Numbered from the stretch's first letter, positions 19,501 through 27,198 are shown. The stretch is 64,000 nt of DNA from Chondromyces crocatus (GCF_001189295.1 NZ_CP012159.1:9160501-9224500); one strand, 5' to 3'. Notes: generated from the sequence alone by a model not told the origin. Program-made: numbers and translations.

Positions 19501-20959
19501 CGCGGGCGGCGAGGTCCGCCGCGTCCTCACTGCCCCCGAGCTGGGCCTCGACGTCCGCATCGCCCCCACCAACCTCAACCGCCTCGCCGCCGACATCCCC
19601 TCCCTCCGGCGCGCCAGCGGCATCGTCCAGGGCCAGCTCAACATCAGCGGCCCCCTCACCTCGCTCAAGTACGCCGGCGAGGTCGACCTCCGCGGCGGCG
19701 AGCTGGACATCGAAGGCCTCCCGACCCCGCTCGACGACCTCAACGTCGGCATCACCATCGGCGGCGGCGAGGTCCGCCTCACCCGCGCCTCCGCGCGCCT
19801 CGGCGGCGGCACCGTCCTCGCCACGGGCCGCATGCCCATCCGCGGCCTCACCCTCGGCACCGCGCAGGCCACCATCCTCGCCCGCGGCGTGAAGCTCCCC
19901 GTCGCCGACGGCGTGAACCTCACCGCCGACGCCGACCTCGACGCCAGCTTCAAGCCCTCCTTCGACGACGGCGAGAACCGCGAGCTCCCCGACATCCGCG
20001 GCAAGATCTCGCTCGTCTCCTTCAGCTACACCCGCCCCATCGCCCTCAGCGTCGACCTCGGCGCCCTCGCCGGTCGCCAGCGCACCAGCGTCGAGACCTA
20101 CGACCCCTCGCGCGACGCCATCCGCTTCGCCGTCACCGTCGTCTCGCCAAAACCCCTGCGCTTCTCGAACAACCTCGTCGACATGCGCCTCGAGGTCTCC
20201 CAGCCCGGCCTCTCCCTCTCGGGCACCAACCAGCGCTTCGGCGCCCGCGGCAGCTTGCGCATCCTCCCCGGCTCCATCCTCAACCTCCGCGGCACCCAGT
20301 TCGACGTCCGCGAGGGCTCGGTCGCCTTCACCGACCCCTACCGCATCGCCCCCAAGGTCGATGTCCGCGCCGAGACCGAGTACCGCCGCTACACCGCCAG
20401 CGCCACCGCGAACCCGACCGCCACCGCCGCCACCGGCACCGGCGCCGACGCCAGCATCGGCGGCCAGTGGCGCATCAAGATGCACGCCCACGGCGACGTC
20501 GAGAACCTCCAGCTCGGCCTCACCAGCGACCCCGCCTTGAGCCAGGAAGACATCGTCCTCCTCCTCACGCTCGGCATGACCCGCGCCGAGGTCGACCGCG
20601 GCCTCGCCACCTCCCTCGGCGAGACCGTCGGCCTCGAAGCCCTCTCCACGCTGACCGGCGCCGACAAGGCCGTGAAGACCATCGTCCCCATCATCGACGA
20701 GTTCCGCTTCGGCACCGGCTACTCCTCCCGCACCGGCAGGAGCGAGCCCAACGTCACCGTCGGCAAGCGCATCACCGACTCGTTCCGCGCCAACGTCACC
20801 ACCGGCCTGAGCGAGAACCGCGAGGTCCGCTCCAGCATCGAGTGGCGCCTCAACCAGCGGGTCAGCGTCCAGGCCTCCTACGACAACGCCAACGACATCT
20901 CCAGCTCGGCCCTCGGCAACCTCGGCGCCGACCTCCGCTGGCGCCTCGAGTTCGAGTGA
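16541..20959 (+). CDS. tamB: TamB-like inner-membrane protein (DUF490, AsmA-like superfamily)
   Basis: A very long protein (1472 residues): one N-terminal membrane anchor (about residues 22-45), a long run of beta-rich repeats, and the conserved TamB/DUF490 C-terminal domain, recognisable from GSILNLRGTQFDVREGSVAF and the ending with VSVQASYDNANDISSSALGN. TamB proteins span the periplasm and are implicated in outer-membrane protein assembly and phospholipid transport, usually with the BamA-like partner TamA. No TamA/BamA-like gene is visible nearby. ATG at 16541 gives a product starting MLKAKRRPSRGKR, a suitable positively charged anchor leader. The length is near that of proteobacterial TamB (about 1260) but somewhat longer. 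Confidence 0.93.
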   Translation: MLKAKRRPSRGKRDFGRTFARFLCVVFAILGAIPLTLGVLVRLEFVRAWAATETAALLQRELGLTARYDVSIKLWPLQVALDEVRLDASDGGSPVLEVEHVAVRPRLFSLLAGQIDAGDIEILGPRVRIVVENGELQNLALRLPESNAPKSEGPTRAPFSSLAITDAHLDLTIEGVHATTRELDLDVSAESGDTFEIALRSGLATVTRTHAIPGREAYEDSVDEDVICRFDTRIRVEPHSVLVRRLTLEGSVDLDADPGTAPDCGLPANDWRALALELGAIRVAGVGTAGADIPTAASGRVRLRAPVGIVQRFVDAPYVSGAVSVDLEAEYQAGDQLPRVEGNLIAESAGLEGKVFSSLLSARVDILKDTIRLTDVEADWADGHIRIEQAALQPFAPGIKLTAGPISIERVDLNGLLRDLDAHPRAHVQWLLEEGTFEYFSGTLNPLSLVGPLSVDTRDFNVFDRHPSEPGRRRMMGVPEGQVRGVFQIKPDAVVLSNFTIETPASRSLVRTNVALGFAGVLAIDIFNGSHIDLAELGPLVETLDIRGLAQFKRVTARGPFEHPKIVADAVIDGFQIAGFDIGRLEPERIEFEPLVLTLQNARILHGKSLAKATTLRLDFDAGADVLLDADIDTREAPGLSLRDLFHIFGLHEDPRYTGYQGVAQGTARVHFALGGREDRCGGGYLRLGAALRLTNVTLLGETFDDGDVDFDFIWDDQLASENGMRMDIRSAALRKGGGSVLASAQVRHGALLQGSVIASGVPLKRLDAIGSLGQSLDGTVSLTASLGGTLSRLQALADVHLSRLRIGPSTLPTSRLSVTLRPTGTPPKIIGRSKCGNAIGAPFDLAEYQLDLPSGDIVVDGSLFGGQVGLDGLHLTQQERMVVTGKVHMAALDLGTLANLIPGVAFAAAPPKGSLTASVDIGRLQLSDPSRATVTAAIEALSIEREGQRFSLVEPSGPIRLAQNTLRVPNLRLAWRARSGLTIGFAAGGEVRRVLTAPELGLDVRIAPTNLNRLAADIPSLRRASGIVQGQLNISGPLTSLKYAGEVDLRGGELDIEGLPTPLDDLNVGITIGGGEVRLTRASARLGGGTVLATGRMPIRGLTLGTAQATILARGVKLPVADGVNLTADADLDASFKPSFDDGENRELPDIRGKISLVSFSYTRPIALSVDLGALAGRQRTSVETYDPSRDAIRFAVTVVSPKPLRFSNNLVDMRLEVSQPGLSLSGTNQRFGARGSLRILPGSILNLRGTQFDVREGSVAFTDPYRIAPKVDVRAETEYRRYTASATANPTATAATGTGADASIGGQWRIKMHAHGDVENLQLGLTSDPALSQEDIVLLLTLGMTRAEVDRGLATSLGETVGLEALSTLTGADKAVKTIVPIIDEFRFGTGYSSRTGRSEPNVTVGKRITDSFRANVTTGLSENREVRSSIEWRLNQRVSVQASYDNANDISSSALGNLGADLRWRLEFE

Positions 20960-21008
20960 CCCGCGCGCGCCCCGGCCCACCGCGCTCGGTGGCCGGCGGC
21001 GACCCCGG

Positions 21009-21093
21009 GCTCAACGCTCCTGCGCCCCAGGCTCAGCGCTCCTGCGCCCCAGGCTCAGCGCTCCTGCGCCCCCGGGTTCAGCGCTCCTGCGCC
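21009..21093. repeat. 18-bp repeat, four copies, spanning the MBL stop codon
   Basis: The motif GCTCAGCGCTCCTGCGCC occurs at 21009 (one mismatch), 21031, 21053 and 21076 (one mismatch), spaced 22, 22 and 23 bp. The last copy contains the final codons and stop of the minus-strand MBL gene; the other three lie downstream of that stop in the gap to the convergent tamB gene. This looks like tandem amplification of a gene 3' end. Confidence 0.9.
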
Positions 21094-21869
21094 CGCCGCA
21101 GCAGCGCCGGATCGTGCGCGTTGACCAGCACCAGATCCGGCGCCGCCTCCGCCCACAGCGCCGCGAGCCGCTGGTGGTTCGCCTTCACCTTCGCCCAGTC
21201 GAACGCCACCGCCCGCTCCATCGCCGTCAGCGCCAGCGGCACCTTGCCCACCTCTCCGAGCTGAGCGCGGTGGTAGAACGCATCCCCCACGTGGAGGATC
21301 CACGTCGACCCCGTGTCGATGGCGAACGCCGCGTGCCCGCGCGTGTGCCCCGGGAGGCTGATCAGCACGATCCCGGGATCGATCGCGTCGAGCGCCTTCG
21401 CCCCCCCGAACCCCCGCCACGCCTCCCCCTCCGCAGGCGTGTGCTCGACCAGCCTGGGACCGTGCGCGCGCTGCGCCGGCCGGTAGCGCTCACGCTCCAC
21501 GAGGAGCTGCGGATGAAGCACCCCGAACGCCTCCGCCGCCGTCAGGTGCACCTCGGCCCACGGGAAATCCGACAGCCCTCCGACATGGTCCGCGTCGAAA
21601 TGCGTCAGCAGGACGTGGCGCACGTCGCGTGGCGCAAAGCCGAGCCGCTCCACCTGGCGGATGGCCGTCTCCTCGGGGTCGAAGCGCGGCCGCACATAGC
21701 GCCGCGTCGGCCCGATGCGCCCCCGCGGGTCCGCGATGTCGACGAGCCCGTACCCCGAGTCCACCAGCACGAGCCCGCTCTTCGTTTCCAGGAGCAGCAC
21801 ATGGCAGACGAGCCCCTCCGGCGTCGCCACCGGCTGCATCGAGCCACAGTTGAGATGGTGAACCCGCAT
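21078..21869 (-). CDS. Metallo-beta-lactamase-fold hydrolase
   Basis: 263 residues with the zinc-binding signature HFDADHVGG (HxHxDH variant in which the first His position is occupied as T-H-F-D-A-D-H), a downstream GHTRGHAAF histidine and a late aspartate in HVGDAFYH. This is the general layout of MBL-fold hydrolases such as lactonases and glyoxalase-II-like enzymes. ATG at 21869 is fused to the stop of the upstream SnoaL-like gene as TGATG, so the two are translated as a unit. The pair is read divergently from a TetR regulator with twin operators in between, so it is probably TetR-controlled. A lactonase or ester hydrolase role is plausible but not proven. Confidence 0.88.
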   Translation of the reverse strand: MRVHHLNCGSMQPVATPEGLVCHVLLLETKSGLVLVDSGYGLVDIADPRGRIGPTRRYVRPRFDPEETAIRQVERLGFAPRDVRHVLLTHFDADHVGGLSDFPWAEVHLTAAEAFGVLHPQLLVERERYRPAQRAHGPRLVEHTPAEGEAWRGFGGAKALDAIDPGIVLISLPGHTRGHAAFAIDTGSTWILHVGDAFYHRAQLGEVGKVPLALTAMERAVAFDWAKVKANHQRLAALWAEAAPDLVLVNAHDPALLRRAQER

Positions 21870-22429
21870 CACCCCTCCCCGAGATCCGGCGGCGTGGTCT
21901 GGAGCAGCCGCGGGTCCGGCGTGCTCGACATCGTCAGCAGCCCTCGAAGCGCCCGGATCGCGAGCGGCCAGTTCCGCGGCTTCTTCAGATCGAGGCTCCC
22001 GAGGAGCTGCTTCAGCATCGTCAGCGCGTCGAAGTAGACCCGCTCGCAGACCAGCCGCTCCTCGCCGTCGAAGATGAAGTACGCGGTCATCCGCGTCCGG
22101 TGCCGCCCCCCCGTCGGCGGGATGGCCCCGAGCGGCCCCGTGTGCGTGCCCATCAGCCAGAACTCGACGATGACCGCGTCCGCGCTGTGCCTGAGCGCGA
22201 TGATCTCGTGGTGCTGATCGGGAAACGCCACGCGCGTCGCCGCGTAGTAGTCCCGCACGGCGCGGTCGCCCTCGTGCACCTTCAGGGTGGCGACCAGCTC
22301 GTAGTGCGGATGGGGAAACGTCGACAGCACCGCATCCCAGTCCTGACGGACCTCCTCGTGAAAGTGGTCGAGCACGAGCTTCTCGCGCGCGCGCAGCACC
22401 TCCACGCTCGGCATCTCCAGCCGGCTCAT
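21869..22429 (-). CDS. SnoaL-like / NTF2-fold protein
   Basis: 186 residues of the SnoaL/NTF2-like superfamily. The pattern of helix (VLRAREKLVLDHFHEEVRQD), buried His/Tyr core (HPHYELVATLKVHEG), RDYYAATRVAFPDQHHEI and EFWLMGTHTGPLGAIPPTGG resembles ester-cyclase/polyketide-cyclase type proteins. It precedes the MBL hydrolase with a one-base TGATG overlap. The two may act on the same small molecule, one modifying it and the other opening an ester, lactone or thioester. Divergent from tetR. The substrate is unknown. Confidence 0.8.
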   Translation of the reverse strand: MSRLEMPSVEVLRAREKLVLDHFHEEVRQDWDAVLSTFPHPHYELVATLKVHEGDRAVRDYYAATRVAFPDQHHEIIALRHSADAVIVEFWLMGTHTGPLGAIPPTGGRHRTRMTAYFIFDGEERLVCERVYFDALTMLKQLLGSLDLKKPRNWPLAIRALRGLLTMSSTPDPRLLQTTPPDLGEG

Positions 22430-22552
22430 GCCCGACCTCCAGCGCGGGTCCTCGGCCCCCCCTCGACGGGGTGGAGCGCGGTGCGCGCAAGCTCGACGAC
22501 ATCCCTCGTTCCCCAGGGAAACGGCATCCCCTTCCTCCCTTCACCGCGATTT

Positions 22553-22590
22553 ATCCACGGCGTGGATTTACGTTTATCCACAGCGTGGAC
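22553..22590. promoter_or_regulatory. Twin palindromic operators for the TetR-family regulator
   Basis: Two almost identical 15-bp dyads, ATCCACGGCGTGGAT (22553-22567, perfect) and ATCCACAGCGTGGAC (22576-22590), are spaced 23 bp apart, each preceded by TTT. They sit in the 185-bp divergent gap between the SnoaL-like/MBL pair and the tetR gene, 25 bp before the tetR start. This is the expected place and form of a TetR autoregulatory operator controlling both directions. The helical spacing (about two turns) would favour cooperative dimer binding. Confidence 0.8.
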
Positions 22591-22614
22591 TTCGAGCAAG
22601 GGGGTGGGCATCGT

Positions 22615-23295
22615 GTGCCCGTGATCAAGCGTCCCCGACCCAGCCGAGGCCGACCTCCGAAGGGCGCCGAGCGGCTCTCGCGCCAGGCGATCCTCGACGC
22701 CGCCCTGGAGGTCATCGACGCCCATGGCGCCGCCGCGGTCAGCATGCGCTCCGTGGCGGGTCACATGGGCGTCGACGCCAAGAGCCTCTACAACCACGTC
22801 GACGGCAAGGAGGGCCTGCTCGACGCCGTGGCCGAGCACCTCCTCACGGACATCCGCCTCCCCGAGCCCACGGGCGCACTCGCGGACGACCTCCGCGCCA
22901 TCGCGCAGGCCTTCCGGCGAGCCACCCTCGCGCACCCCCAGGCCGCCACGCTGGTCCTCACGCGCCAGCTCTCCTCCCTGGCCAGCCTCGCGCCGACCGA
23001 GGCCGTCGTCTCGGCGCTCCTGCGGGCCGGCTTCCCTCCCGACGAAGCCGTGCACCTGCTCCGGTCGTTCCTCGCGATGGCGATCGGCACCCTCCTCCGT
23101 GAGGCCAGCGCAGACCCCACCTTCGGCGTGAGCGACGACGAGGGGATCGCGCGCCGTCGCCAGGTGCTGGAGAACGCCGGACTTCCCGCGCTCACCGAGG
23201 CCGCGCCGCACCTCGCCCGGTGCGACCACCGCGAGGAGTTCGACTTCGCCGTCGACCTCCTCATCGAGGCCGCGACGGCCCGTCAGCGACGGTGA
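22615..23295 (+). CDS. TetR/AcrR-family transcriptional regulator
   Basis: 226 residues: a basic leader (KRPRPSRGRPPKGAERLSRQ), an N-terminal HTH (ILDAALEVIDAHGAAAVSMR through VDAKSLYNHVDGKEGLLDAV), and a helical ligand-binding C-terminal domain. GTG at 22615 is preferred because a purine-rich AAGGGGG lies about 10 bp upstream; GTG at 22621 is an alternative. Longer in-frame versions would read through the operators. It likely represses itself and the divergent SnoaL-like/MBL genes through the twin dyads at 22553-22590. The inducer is unknown. Confidence 0.9.
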   Translation: MPVIKRPRPSRGRPPKGAERLSRQAILDAALEVIDAHGAAAVSMRSVAGHMGVDAKSLYNHVDGKEGLLDAVAEHLLTDIRLPEPTGALADDLRAIAQAFRRATLAHPQAATLVLTRQLSSLASLAPTEAVVSALLRAGFPPDEAVHLLRSFLAMAIGTLLREASADPTFGVSDDEGIARRRQVLENAGLPALTEAAPHLARCDHREEFDFAVDLLIEAATARQRR

Positions 23296-23371
23296 CCCGG
23301 CTCAGCACCCCCGACACACAAGCACGGGGGCGCCACACCGCGCCTCACTGTCCCCGAGACAGCCCGCCTCG

Positions 23372-23428
23372 CTTCAGCTCGCCTCTCTTCAGCTCGCCTC
23401 TCTTCAGCCCGCCTCGCTTCAGCCCGCG
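23372..23428. repeat. 15-bp tandem repeat spanning the stop codon of the PhnD-like gene
   Basis: The unit CTTCAGCTCGCCTCT occurs at 23372 and 23387, followed by the variant CTTCAGCCCGCCTCG at 23402 and a partial copy at 23417. Each copy contains TCA, and the copy at 23417 supplies the real stop codon of the minus-strand PhnD-like gene. The array fills much of the gap between the convergent tetR and PhnD-like genes. Confidence 0.9.
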
Positions 23429-24231
23429 ACCAGCTCCGCCGACACCGCCGCGTCCAGCGCGCTGTACCGATCATCGCGCCCTGCCAGCCACTGCTTGTGC
23501 CCGAGGGCCTCGAAGATGCGCCGGTGCTTCGGATTCTTCCAGATCATGCTCACCAGGCAGCGCTGGAACGCCTCCGCGTGCGCCTCCGAGATCGACGGCA
23601 TCGCATCGAACACGGCGTTGTCGTAGGCGGGCGTCGTCCACAGAACATCCACCCGGTGCGGATCGATGCGGCTCTGGCTGTGCTCCGCGTGCCACACCGC
23701 GTCCCCGATCGCCGCCGCCTGCGCGCGCCCATCGTGCAGCGCTGCCAGCGCGCTCAGCTCCGCGCCTGCCGTGTCGCCGTGCTTGCCGAGATCGTGGTCG
23801 AAGCCGAGGAGCTGGATGCGCCCCACGTCCACGCCCGCCTGCCTCAAGAAATGCAGCGGCAAGAGCCGGCTGTGCGCGTTGTCCCCGCTCCCCACGGCCA
23901 GCACCTTGTCTTGCAGCCCGTCCAGCGAGCGGATCCCCGCCTCGCGCCGCACCAGGATCTTGCTGTGGAAGTCGCGATCGATCTCGCGCATCGCCAGCGT
24001 CCTGGAGCGCCCGTCCGTCGCCCGCTTCACGCGCACGTGGGACAGCGCGCTGTTCCAGGCGATGTCGATGTGGCCCCGCAAGAGCGCGTCGACCTGCCGC
24101 TCGTACGTGGAGAACAGGGCGAAATCGAGGATGACGCCGTGCTCTCGGAAATGCTCGCGGAAGCTCTCCCACAGGGTGACCCCCTTGGGATCGCTGGCCA
24201 CCGCTCCGACCAGGAGGAAAATATCCTTCAT
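23419..24231 (-). CDS. PhnD/SsuA-type substrate-binding-fold protein without signal peptide
   Basis: 270 residues with the periplasmic-binding-protein type 2 fold seen in PhnD-like phosphonate/phosphite binding proteins: LLVGAVASDPKGVTLWESF, DIAWNSALSHVRVKRATDGR, VLAVGSGDNAHSRLLPLHFL and AYDNAVFDAMPSIS. ATG at 24231 leaves no leader at all, so unlike a transporter subunit the protein is predicted to be cytoplasmic, and no ABC permease or ATPase gene is nearby. It may sense a small anion or have been recruited as a regulator. The final codons lie inside a 15-bp tandem repeat. Confidence 0.82.
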   Translation of the reverse strand: MKDIFLLVGAVASDPKGVTLWESFREHFREHGVILDFALFSTYERQVDALLRGHIDIAWNSALSHVRVKRATDGRSRTLAMREIDRDFHSKILVRREAGIRSLDGLQDKVLAVGSGDNAHSRLLPLHFLRQAGVDVGRIQLLGFDHDLGKHGDTAGAELSALAALHDGRAQAAAIGDAVWHAEHSQSRIDPHRVDVLWTTPAYDNAVFDAMPSISEAHAEAFQRCLVSMIWKNPKHRRIFEALGHKQWLAGRDDRYSALDAAVSAELVAG

Positions 24232-24371
24232 TCCGTGCCTCGCACGGCCGGCGACGCTAGCACGCACGAGGCATTTGCGAGCACCGTGATCGGGCAGGAT
24301 CGACGAAGAAGCTCCCTTGACATTGCGGTGACAAACTGATCCGGGCCCCTCGCGTCCGACATCCCTCGCGG

Positions 24372-24481
24372 GCCAGAGCGCGACAGCACGCGAGCCAGAG
24401 CGCGACAGCACGCGAGCCAGAGCGCGACAGCACGCGAGCCAGAGCGCGACAGCACGCGAGCCAGAGCGCGACAGCACGCGA
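24372..24481. repeat. Five perfect copies of a 22-bp tandem repeat
   Basis: Five identical head-to-tail 22-bp units starting at 24372, 24394, 24416, 24438 and 24460. Each begins GCCAGAGCG and contains CGACAGCACGCG. They occupy the middle of the 383-bp divergent gap between the PhnD-like gene (minus) and the DUF3052 gene (plus). A second short repeat, AGCCCGCGCACAGCG, follows twice (24481-24495 and 24528-24542). Nothing else is recognised in the gap. The period does not fit CRISPR; binding sites for a regulator, or slippage, are possible. Confidence 0.92.
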
Positions 24482-24614
24482 GCCCGCGCACAGCGCAGCG
24501 CGACCTTCACGATGTGCCGCACGCAAGCCCGCGCACAGCGACGCCGGCGCACCGAACCGAGGTCTCGGACGCGCGTCGGCGCTGGGCTCACCTGCTAGCC
24601 TCGTCGGCGACCCC

Positions 24615-25070
24615 ATGCTCGACGCACTCGCCAAGAAGCTCCAGATCAAGCCCGAGAGCCGTGTCCTCGTGCTCGACGCGCCCGACGGGTACACCGACGG
24701 TCTCGCTCCGCTGCCCGAGGGCGCCGTGCTCTCCACGACCGCGAAGGGCACCTTCGACGTCGTGCACCTCTTCGTCCGCGAGGCGAAGGACCTCGCGAAG
24801 AAGGCACCGCGCGCGCTCGCTGCCGTTCGCGAAGGTGGCGTGCTCTGGATCTCCTACCCGAAGAAGAGCTCCGGCGTGAAGACCGACATCACCCGCGACC
24901 ACGGCTGGGACGTCGTCGAGGAAGCGGGCTGGGGCCCCGTCTCGCAGGTCTCGATCGACGACACCTGGTCGGCGCTGCGCTGGAAGCCCGAGGCCACCGT
25001 GACGCGGAAAGCCGGCTCGAAGGTCGCCCCGGACACGCGGGCGACGACCACGAAGTCCTCCTCCGCCTAG
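24615..25070 (+). CDS. DUF3052 family protein
   Basis: 151 residues, soluble. VREGGVLWISYPKKSSGVKT and the following GWDVVEEAGWGPVSQVSID are typical of the DUF3052 family, small bacterial proteins of unknown function with a Rossmann/methyltransferase-like appearance lacking an obvious cofactor site. The last 20 or so residues are a Thr/Ser/Lys-rich tail. ATG at 24615. It is followed by the nitronate monooxygenase gene on the same strand 52 bp later, possibly cotranscribed. Confidence 0.85.
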   Translation: MLDALAKKLQIKPESRVLVLDAPDGYTDGLAPLPEGAVLSTTAKGTFDVVHLFVREAKDLAKKAPRALAAVREGGVLWISYPKKSSGVKTDITRDHGWDVVEEAGWGPVSQVSIDDTWSALRWKPEATVTRKAGSKVAPDTRATTTKSSSA

Positions 25071-25122
25071 CGCCGCGCGCGAACGTCTTGTCCACTCCCC
25101 GCGCCCGGGTACGCTGCGGCGC

Positions 25123-26013
25123 ATGAAGCTCGACACCCCGCTCTCGAAGAAGCTGGGCCTGCGCTACCCCTTCGTCGCCGCACCGATGTTCATCATCTCC
25201 AACCGCGAGATGATCGTCGCCTGCGCCGAGGCTGGCGTGCTCGGCTGCATGCCCTCCCTCAACGCGCGCACCGCCGAGAAGCTCCGCGAAGATCTCGCCT
25301 GGATCCGCGCGCGCACCGACCGCCCCTTCGGCATCAACCTCACCCTCGGCCTCACCCCCAAGGAGCGCATCGAGCAGGACTTCGCCCTCTGCATCGAGTT
25401 CGAGGTCCCCGTGCTCCTGTCGAGCTACGGCAACCCCACCGAGCTGGTGAAGCGCGCCCACGAGCACAAGATGCTGGTGTTCCACGACGTCATCAGCCTC
25501 GCCCACGGTAAGAAGGCCGTCGCCGCAGGCGTCGACGCCATCATCGGCGTGTCGGCCGGCGCGGGCGGCCATGCCGGGCGCATCTCCCCGTACGTGCTCA
25601 TCCCCTGGCTCAAGGAAGAGCTGAAGGTCCCCATCCTCGCCGCCGGCTGCATCAGCGACGGCCGCCAGATCGTCGCCAGCCTGAGCCTCGGCGCCGAGCT
25701 TTGCTACATCGGCACCCGCTTCATCGCCTCGACCGAGTGCGGCGCCAGCGACGCTTACAAGGAGAAGGTCGTCGCCGTCGGCCCCGAGGACATCCTGTAC
25801 ACGGACCAGATCTCCGGCATCCACGCGAACTTCATCAAGGACACCGTCCCTGAAGGCTTCACGCCGGACCGCACCCCCGAGGGGTCCAAGCGCTGGAAAG
25901 AGATCTGGAGCGCCGGCCAGGGTGTGGGCCTCATCCACGAGATCAAGCCCATCTCCGCCATCGTCGAGGACCTGGCCCGCGAGGCCCACGACGTCCTCAA
26001 AGGCTTCGGCTGA
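25123..26013 (+). CDS. Nitronate monooxygenase-family flavoprotein
   Basis: 296 residues, a TIM-barrel FMN enzyme of the nitronate monooxygenase/2-nitropropane dioxygenase family. Family marks are the N-terminal KKLGLRYPFVAAPMF, the active-site GAGGHAG segment near residue 148, VPILAAGCISDGRQIV, and a phosphate-binding LGAELCYIGTRFIAS. It would oxidise propionate-3-nitronate or other nitronates, protecting against these toxins; enoyl-ACP reductase FabK is a related alternative. Short relative to many members but complete. ATG at 25123. Confidence 0.9.
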   Translation: MKLDTPLSKKLGLRYPFVAAPMFIISNREMIVACAEAGVLGCMPSLNARTAEKLREDLAWIRARTDRPFGINLTLGLTPKERIEQDFALCIEFEVPVLLSSYGNPTELVKRAHEHKMLVFHDVISLAHGKKAVAAGVDAIIGVSAGAGGHAGRISPYVLIPWLKEELKVPILAAGCISDGRQIVASLSLGAELCYIGTRFIASTECGASDAYKEKVVAVGPEDILYTDQISGIHANFIKDTVPEGFTPDRTPEGSKRWKEIWSAGQGVGLIHEIKPISAIVEDLAREAHDVLKGFG

Positions 26014-26099
26014 CGCCCAGCCCCCGGCGCCCGACCCTCATCCACGGTAGGCCGCACTGGCCCGCCGAGCCGTGAGCGTCCGCTCCCCTGACCCGACGC

Positions 26100-26475
26100 G
26101 CTTCTCGAAACGTCGGGACGTGTGTTCCCTCGACGCAGCGCTCGTCCCGAAACGTCGGGAACCTGTTTGCACTGATGCAACGCTCGTCCCGAAACGTCGG
26201 GAACCTGTTTGCACTGGTGCAACGCTCGTCCCGAAACGTCGGGAACCTGTTTGCACTGGTGCAACGCTCGTCCCGAAACGTCGGGAACCCGTTTGCACTG
26301 GTGCAACGCTCGTCCCGAAACGTCGGGAACCTGTTTGCACTGGTGCAACGCTCGCCCCGAAACGTCGGGAACCCGTATGCACTGGTGCAACGCTCGTCCC
26401 GAACTTTCGAGGGCCCGTTTGCGCCGGAAAACCGCTCGTCTCGAAGACTTCGGCGCGTCGTCCCCCGCTCTACCC
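26100..26475. repeat. 42-bp tandem array, each unit with two palindromes
   Basis: Six near-identical 42-bp units start at 26142, 26184, 26226, 26268, 26310 and 26352, flanked by decayed copies at 26100, 26394 and 26436. Each unit has two dyads: TCCCGA-AACG-TCGGGA and TTGCAC-TG-GTGCAA. The array fills most of the 526-bp gap between the convergent nitronate monooxygenase and lipoprotein genes. Because 42 is a multiple of three and the unit lacks stops, all six frames stay open with 14-residue repeats, but none has credible protein character. There are no unique spacers, so it is not CRISPR. It could act as a bidirectional terminator block, a REP/BIME-like element or a protein-binding array. Confidence 0.95.
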
Positions 26476-26539
26476 CGCCTCCCGCGTAACCTTGATTACA
26501 CTCAGCAGGAAGCCATCCGGACACCGCACACCGCCGCGC

Positions 26540-27070
26540 TCACTCCTCCCGGATCACCAGCCGCTCTCTCCGCAGGTGCGTCGGAGCGGCGGGCTTCGCT
26601 TCGGTCTTCTGGGCCGCAGGGCCCCCTTTCGAGGCGCCTCCCTCGTCCTTCTTCAGAAGCCCTTCGTCGCCCGACGCGATCTCCTCCTTCACCAGGAACC
26701 ATCGACCCTTCTCTTCGGTCCAGCGCTGAAGGATCTCGCTGGTGCGAATGATGGGGTCGTTGGCGCGCATCCACGAGATGTTGATCCGCGCCTCGGCCTC
26801 TTCCTTGGAGATGACGTTGAGGCCCCCCAGCTCCAGGTCCACGACCCGGATCTCGCGGCCCCAGGCCGAACGCTCCCGCAAGAACGTGTCGCGCGCCTTC
26901 ACGCTCACGTGCTCCATCGCGATGTCCATGCGGCCGAAGTGGCTCGCCGTGTTCATCTCGTTGGCCGCATCCGAGAAGCGCTGCGCCAGGCTGGTCGAGA
27001 ACCCGCACGCGGAGACGGCGAGGGCGAGGAGCGAGGCGGCGAACCAGACGCGGGGCGTGCGGAGGGGCAT
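26540..27070 (-). CDS. Small lipoprotein of unknown function
   Basis: 176 residues. The start MPLRTPRVWFAASLLALAVS leads to the lipobox SACG, so it is exported and lipidated. The body (GRMDIAMEHVSVKARDTFLR, NPIIR-like RANDPIIRTSEILQRW) resembles small myxobacterial lipoproteins of unknown role with an alpha/beta fold. The C-terminus is Lys/Ala/Pro-rich. I chose the ATG at 27070 because it begins a perfect lipoprotein signal; upstream in-frame residues are not signal-like. Unrecognised family. Confidence 0.72.
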   Translation of the reverse strand: MPLRTPRVWFAASLLALAVSACGFSTSLAQRFSDAANEMNTASHFGRMDIAMEHVSVKARDTFLRERSAWGREIRVVDLELGGLNVISKEEAEARINISWMRANDPIIRTSEILQRWTEEKGRWFLVKEEIASGDEGLLKKDEGGASKGGPAAQKTEAKPAAPTHLRRERLVIREE

Positions 27071-27198
27071 GGCGAAAGACCTCGAGGCTGAAGAAGCTCT
27101 CCGCGCGAAGCACGCTCCGGGAGCGCGGGTGCGTGGCGCCGTGGACCCTTGCTCACCTCTCTGAGAAGGGCCAACAATCCGGCGAACCCCGGAGCCGC

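Noticed and set aside
16487-20980. A minus-strand open frame of about 1500 codons opposite tamB
   Set aside because: Acidic low-complexity translation with no domain; the plus-strand frame has a membrane anchor and the TamB domain.
23419-24231. Periplasmic phosphonate transporter subunit
   Set aside because: No signal peptide and no ABC permease or ATPase gene nearby, so only the fold is assigned.
24372-24481. CRISPR array or replication iterons
   Set aside because: Units abut with no spacers; no Rep-like gene, DnaA box cluster or AT-rich unwinding segment is visible.
26100-26475. CRISPR array
   Set aside because: The 42-bp units are directly abutting with no unique spacers, and no cas genes are seen.
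26072-26524. Repeat proteins with 14-residue periods in all six frames
   Set aside because: A consequence of a 42-bp unit without stop codons; there is no signal peptide, ribosome-binding site or credible start, and all frames are equally open.
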